A stretch of DNA of 5,271 nucleotides from assembly GCA_001940755.1 (NCBI GenBank), contig MEHH01000209.1, positions 1-5,271 on the forward strand, given 5' to 3'. The DNA comes from Candidatus Heimdallarchaeota archaeon AB_125. Its GTDB lineage: Archaea; Asgardarchaeota; Heimdallarchaeia; Heimdallarchaeales; Heimdallarchaeaceae. The position numbers were made by a program, and so were the translations under genes. Below, piece by piece: positions 5,263-5,271 of this stretch; the first letter of the stretch is position 1; each line of letters begins with the position of its first letter. Under the pieces are notes generated by a model. That model worked only from the letters and a program-made list of their open reading frames with translations, did not search any database and had not been told where the DNA came from.

Positions 5263-5267
5263 CTCCT
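5263..5267 (-). promoter_or_regulatory. Bacterial-type Shine-Dalgarno of the CYTH gene
   Basis: The minus strand reads AGGAG, 6 bases, then ATG (5254-5256). This is the strongest ribosome site in the window and contrasts with the leaderless TATA-driven genes to the left. The promoter lies beyond the window. Confidence 0.7.
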
Positions 5268-5271
5268 AAGG

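Noticed and set aside
1..5271. CRISPR array, tRNA or rRNA genes, or a multi-gene defence system
   Set aside because: I found no regularly spaced repeats, no cloverleaf with TTC-loop features and no rRNA-like stretch. The only nuclease gene is the truncated TnpB.

Overview
The first 4.5 kb or so looks like archaeal chromosome. It is AT-rich, arginine is mostly AGA, and starts sit about 25 bases behind TATA-like boxes with almost no leader. Genes end in T-rich tracts without hairpins. The gene content (a CX2CX2CX7C flavoprotein, a HemG-like flavodoxin, a secreted membrane-anchored metalloprotease, unrecognised soluble proteins) fits an uncultured archaeon. An Asgard (Heimdallarchaeia-like) source is possible but is only an impression.

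Layout. 1-723 (+) is the 3' part of an unrecognised protein that enters from outside the window. It converges on 767-1261 (-), a short-chain flavodoxin of the HemG/Flavodoxin_5 type. A 153-base divergent region (1262-1414) carries two TATA-type promoters, a pair of 9-bp direct repeats in phase and a polypyrimidine tract. It leads on the other side to 1415-1978 (+), an iron-sulfur flavoprotein/NADPH-dependent FMN reductase homologue. Next is 2057-3556 (+), a 499-residue extracellular HExxH metallopeptidase (M30-like, MA clan) with a signal peptide and a C-terminal membrane anchor. Only 15 bases separate it from the convergent gene 3572-4438 (-), a 288-residue soluble protein that I do not recognise.

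The right-hand 0.8 kb differs. 4551-~4901 (-) is the C-terminal third or so of a TnpB (IS200/IS605 OrfB) nuclease, with structured DNA at and beyond its 3' end that resembles an element right end/omega-RNA region. At about 4885-4905 the TnpB sequence stops and becomes, on the same strand but in another frame, a 3'-truncated CYTH-domain phosphatase gene. That gene has a strong bacterial Shine-Dalgarno, mainly CGN arginine codons and about 52% GC (184 of 351 bases counted by hand over 4921-5271). Both broken proteins can be read through the same roughly 15-20 bases. This points to a microhomology join: either an assembly chimera at a contig edge or a real illegitimate recombination.

The two flavoproteins probably share redox-related regulation through the divergent region. 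The other genes show no clear functional link. I see no convincing new defence or mobile system. The most notable items are the chimeric join, the divergent flavoprotein control region and the surface protease.
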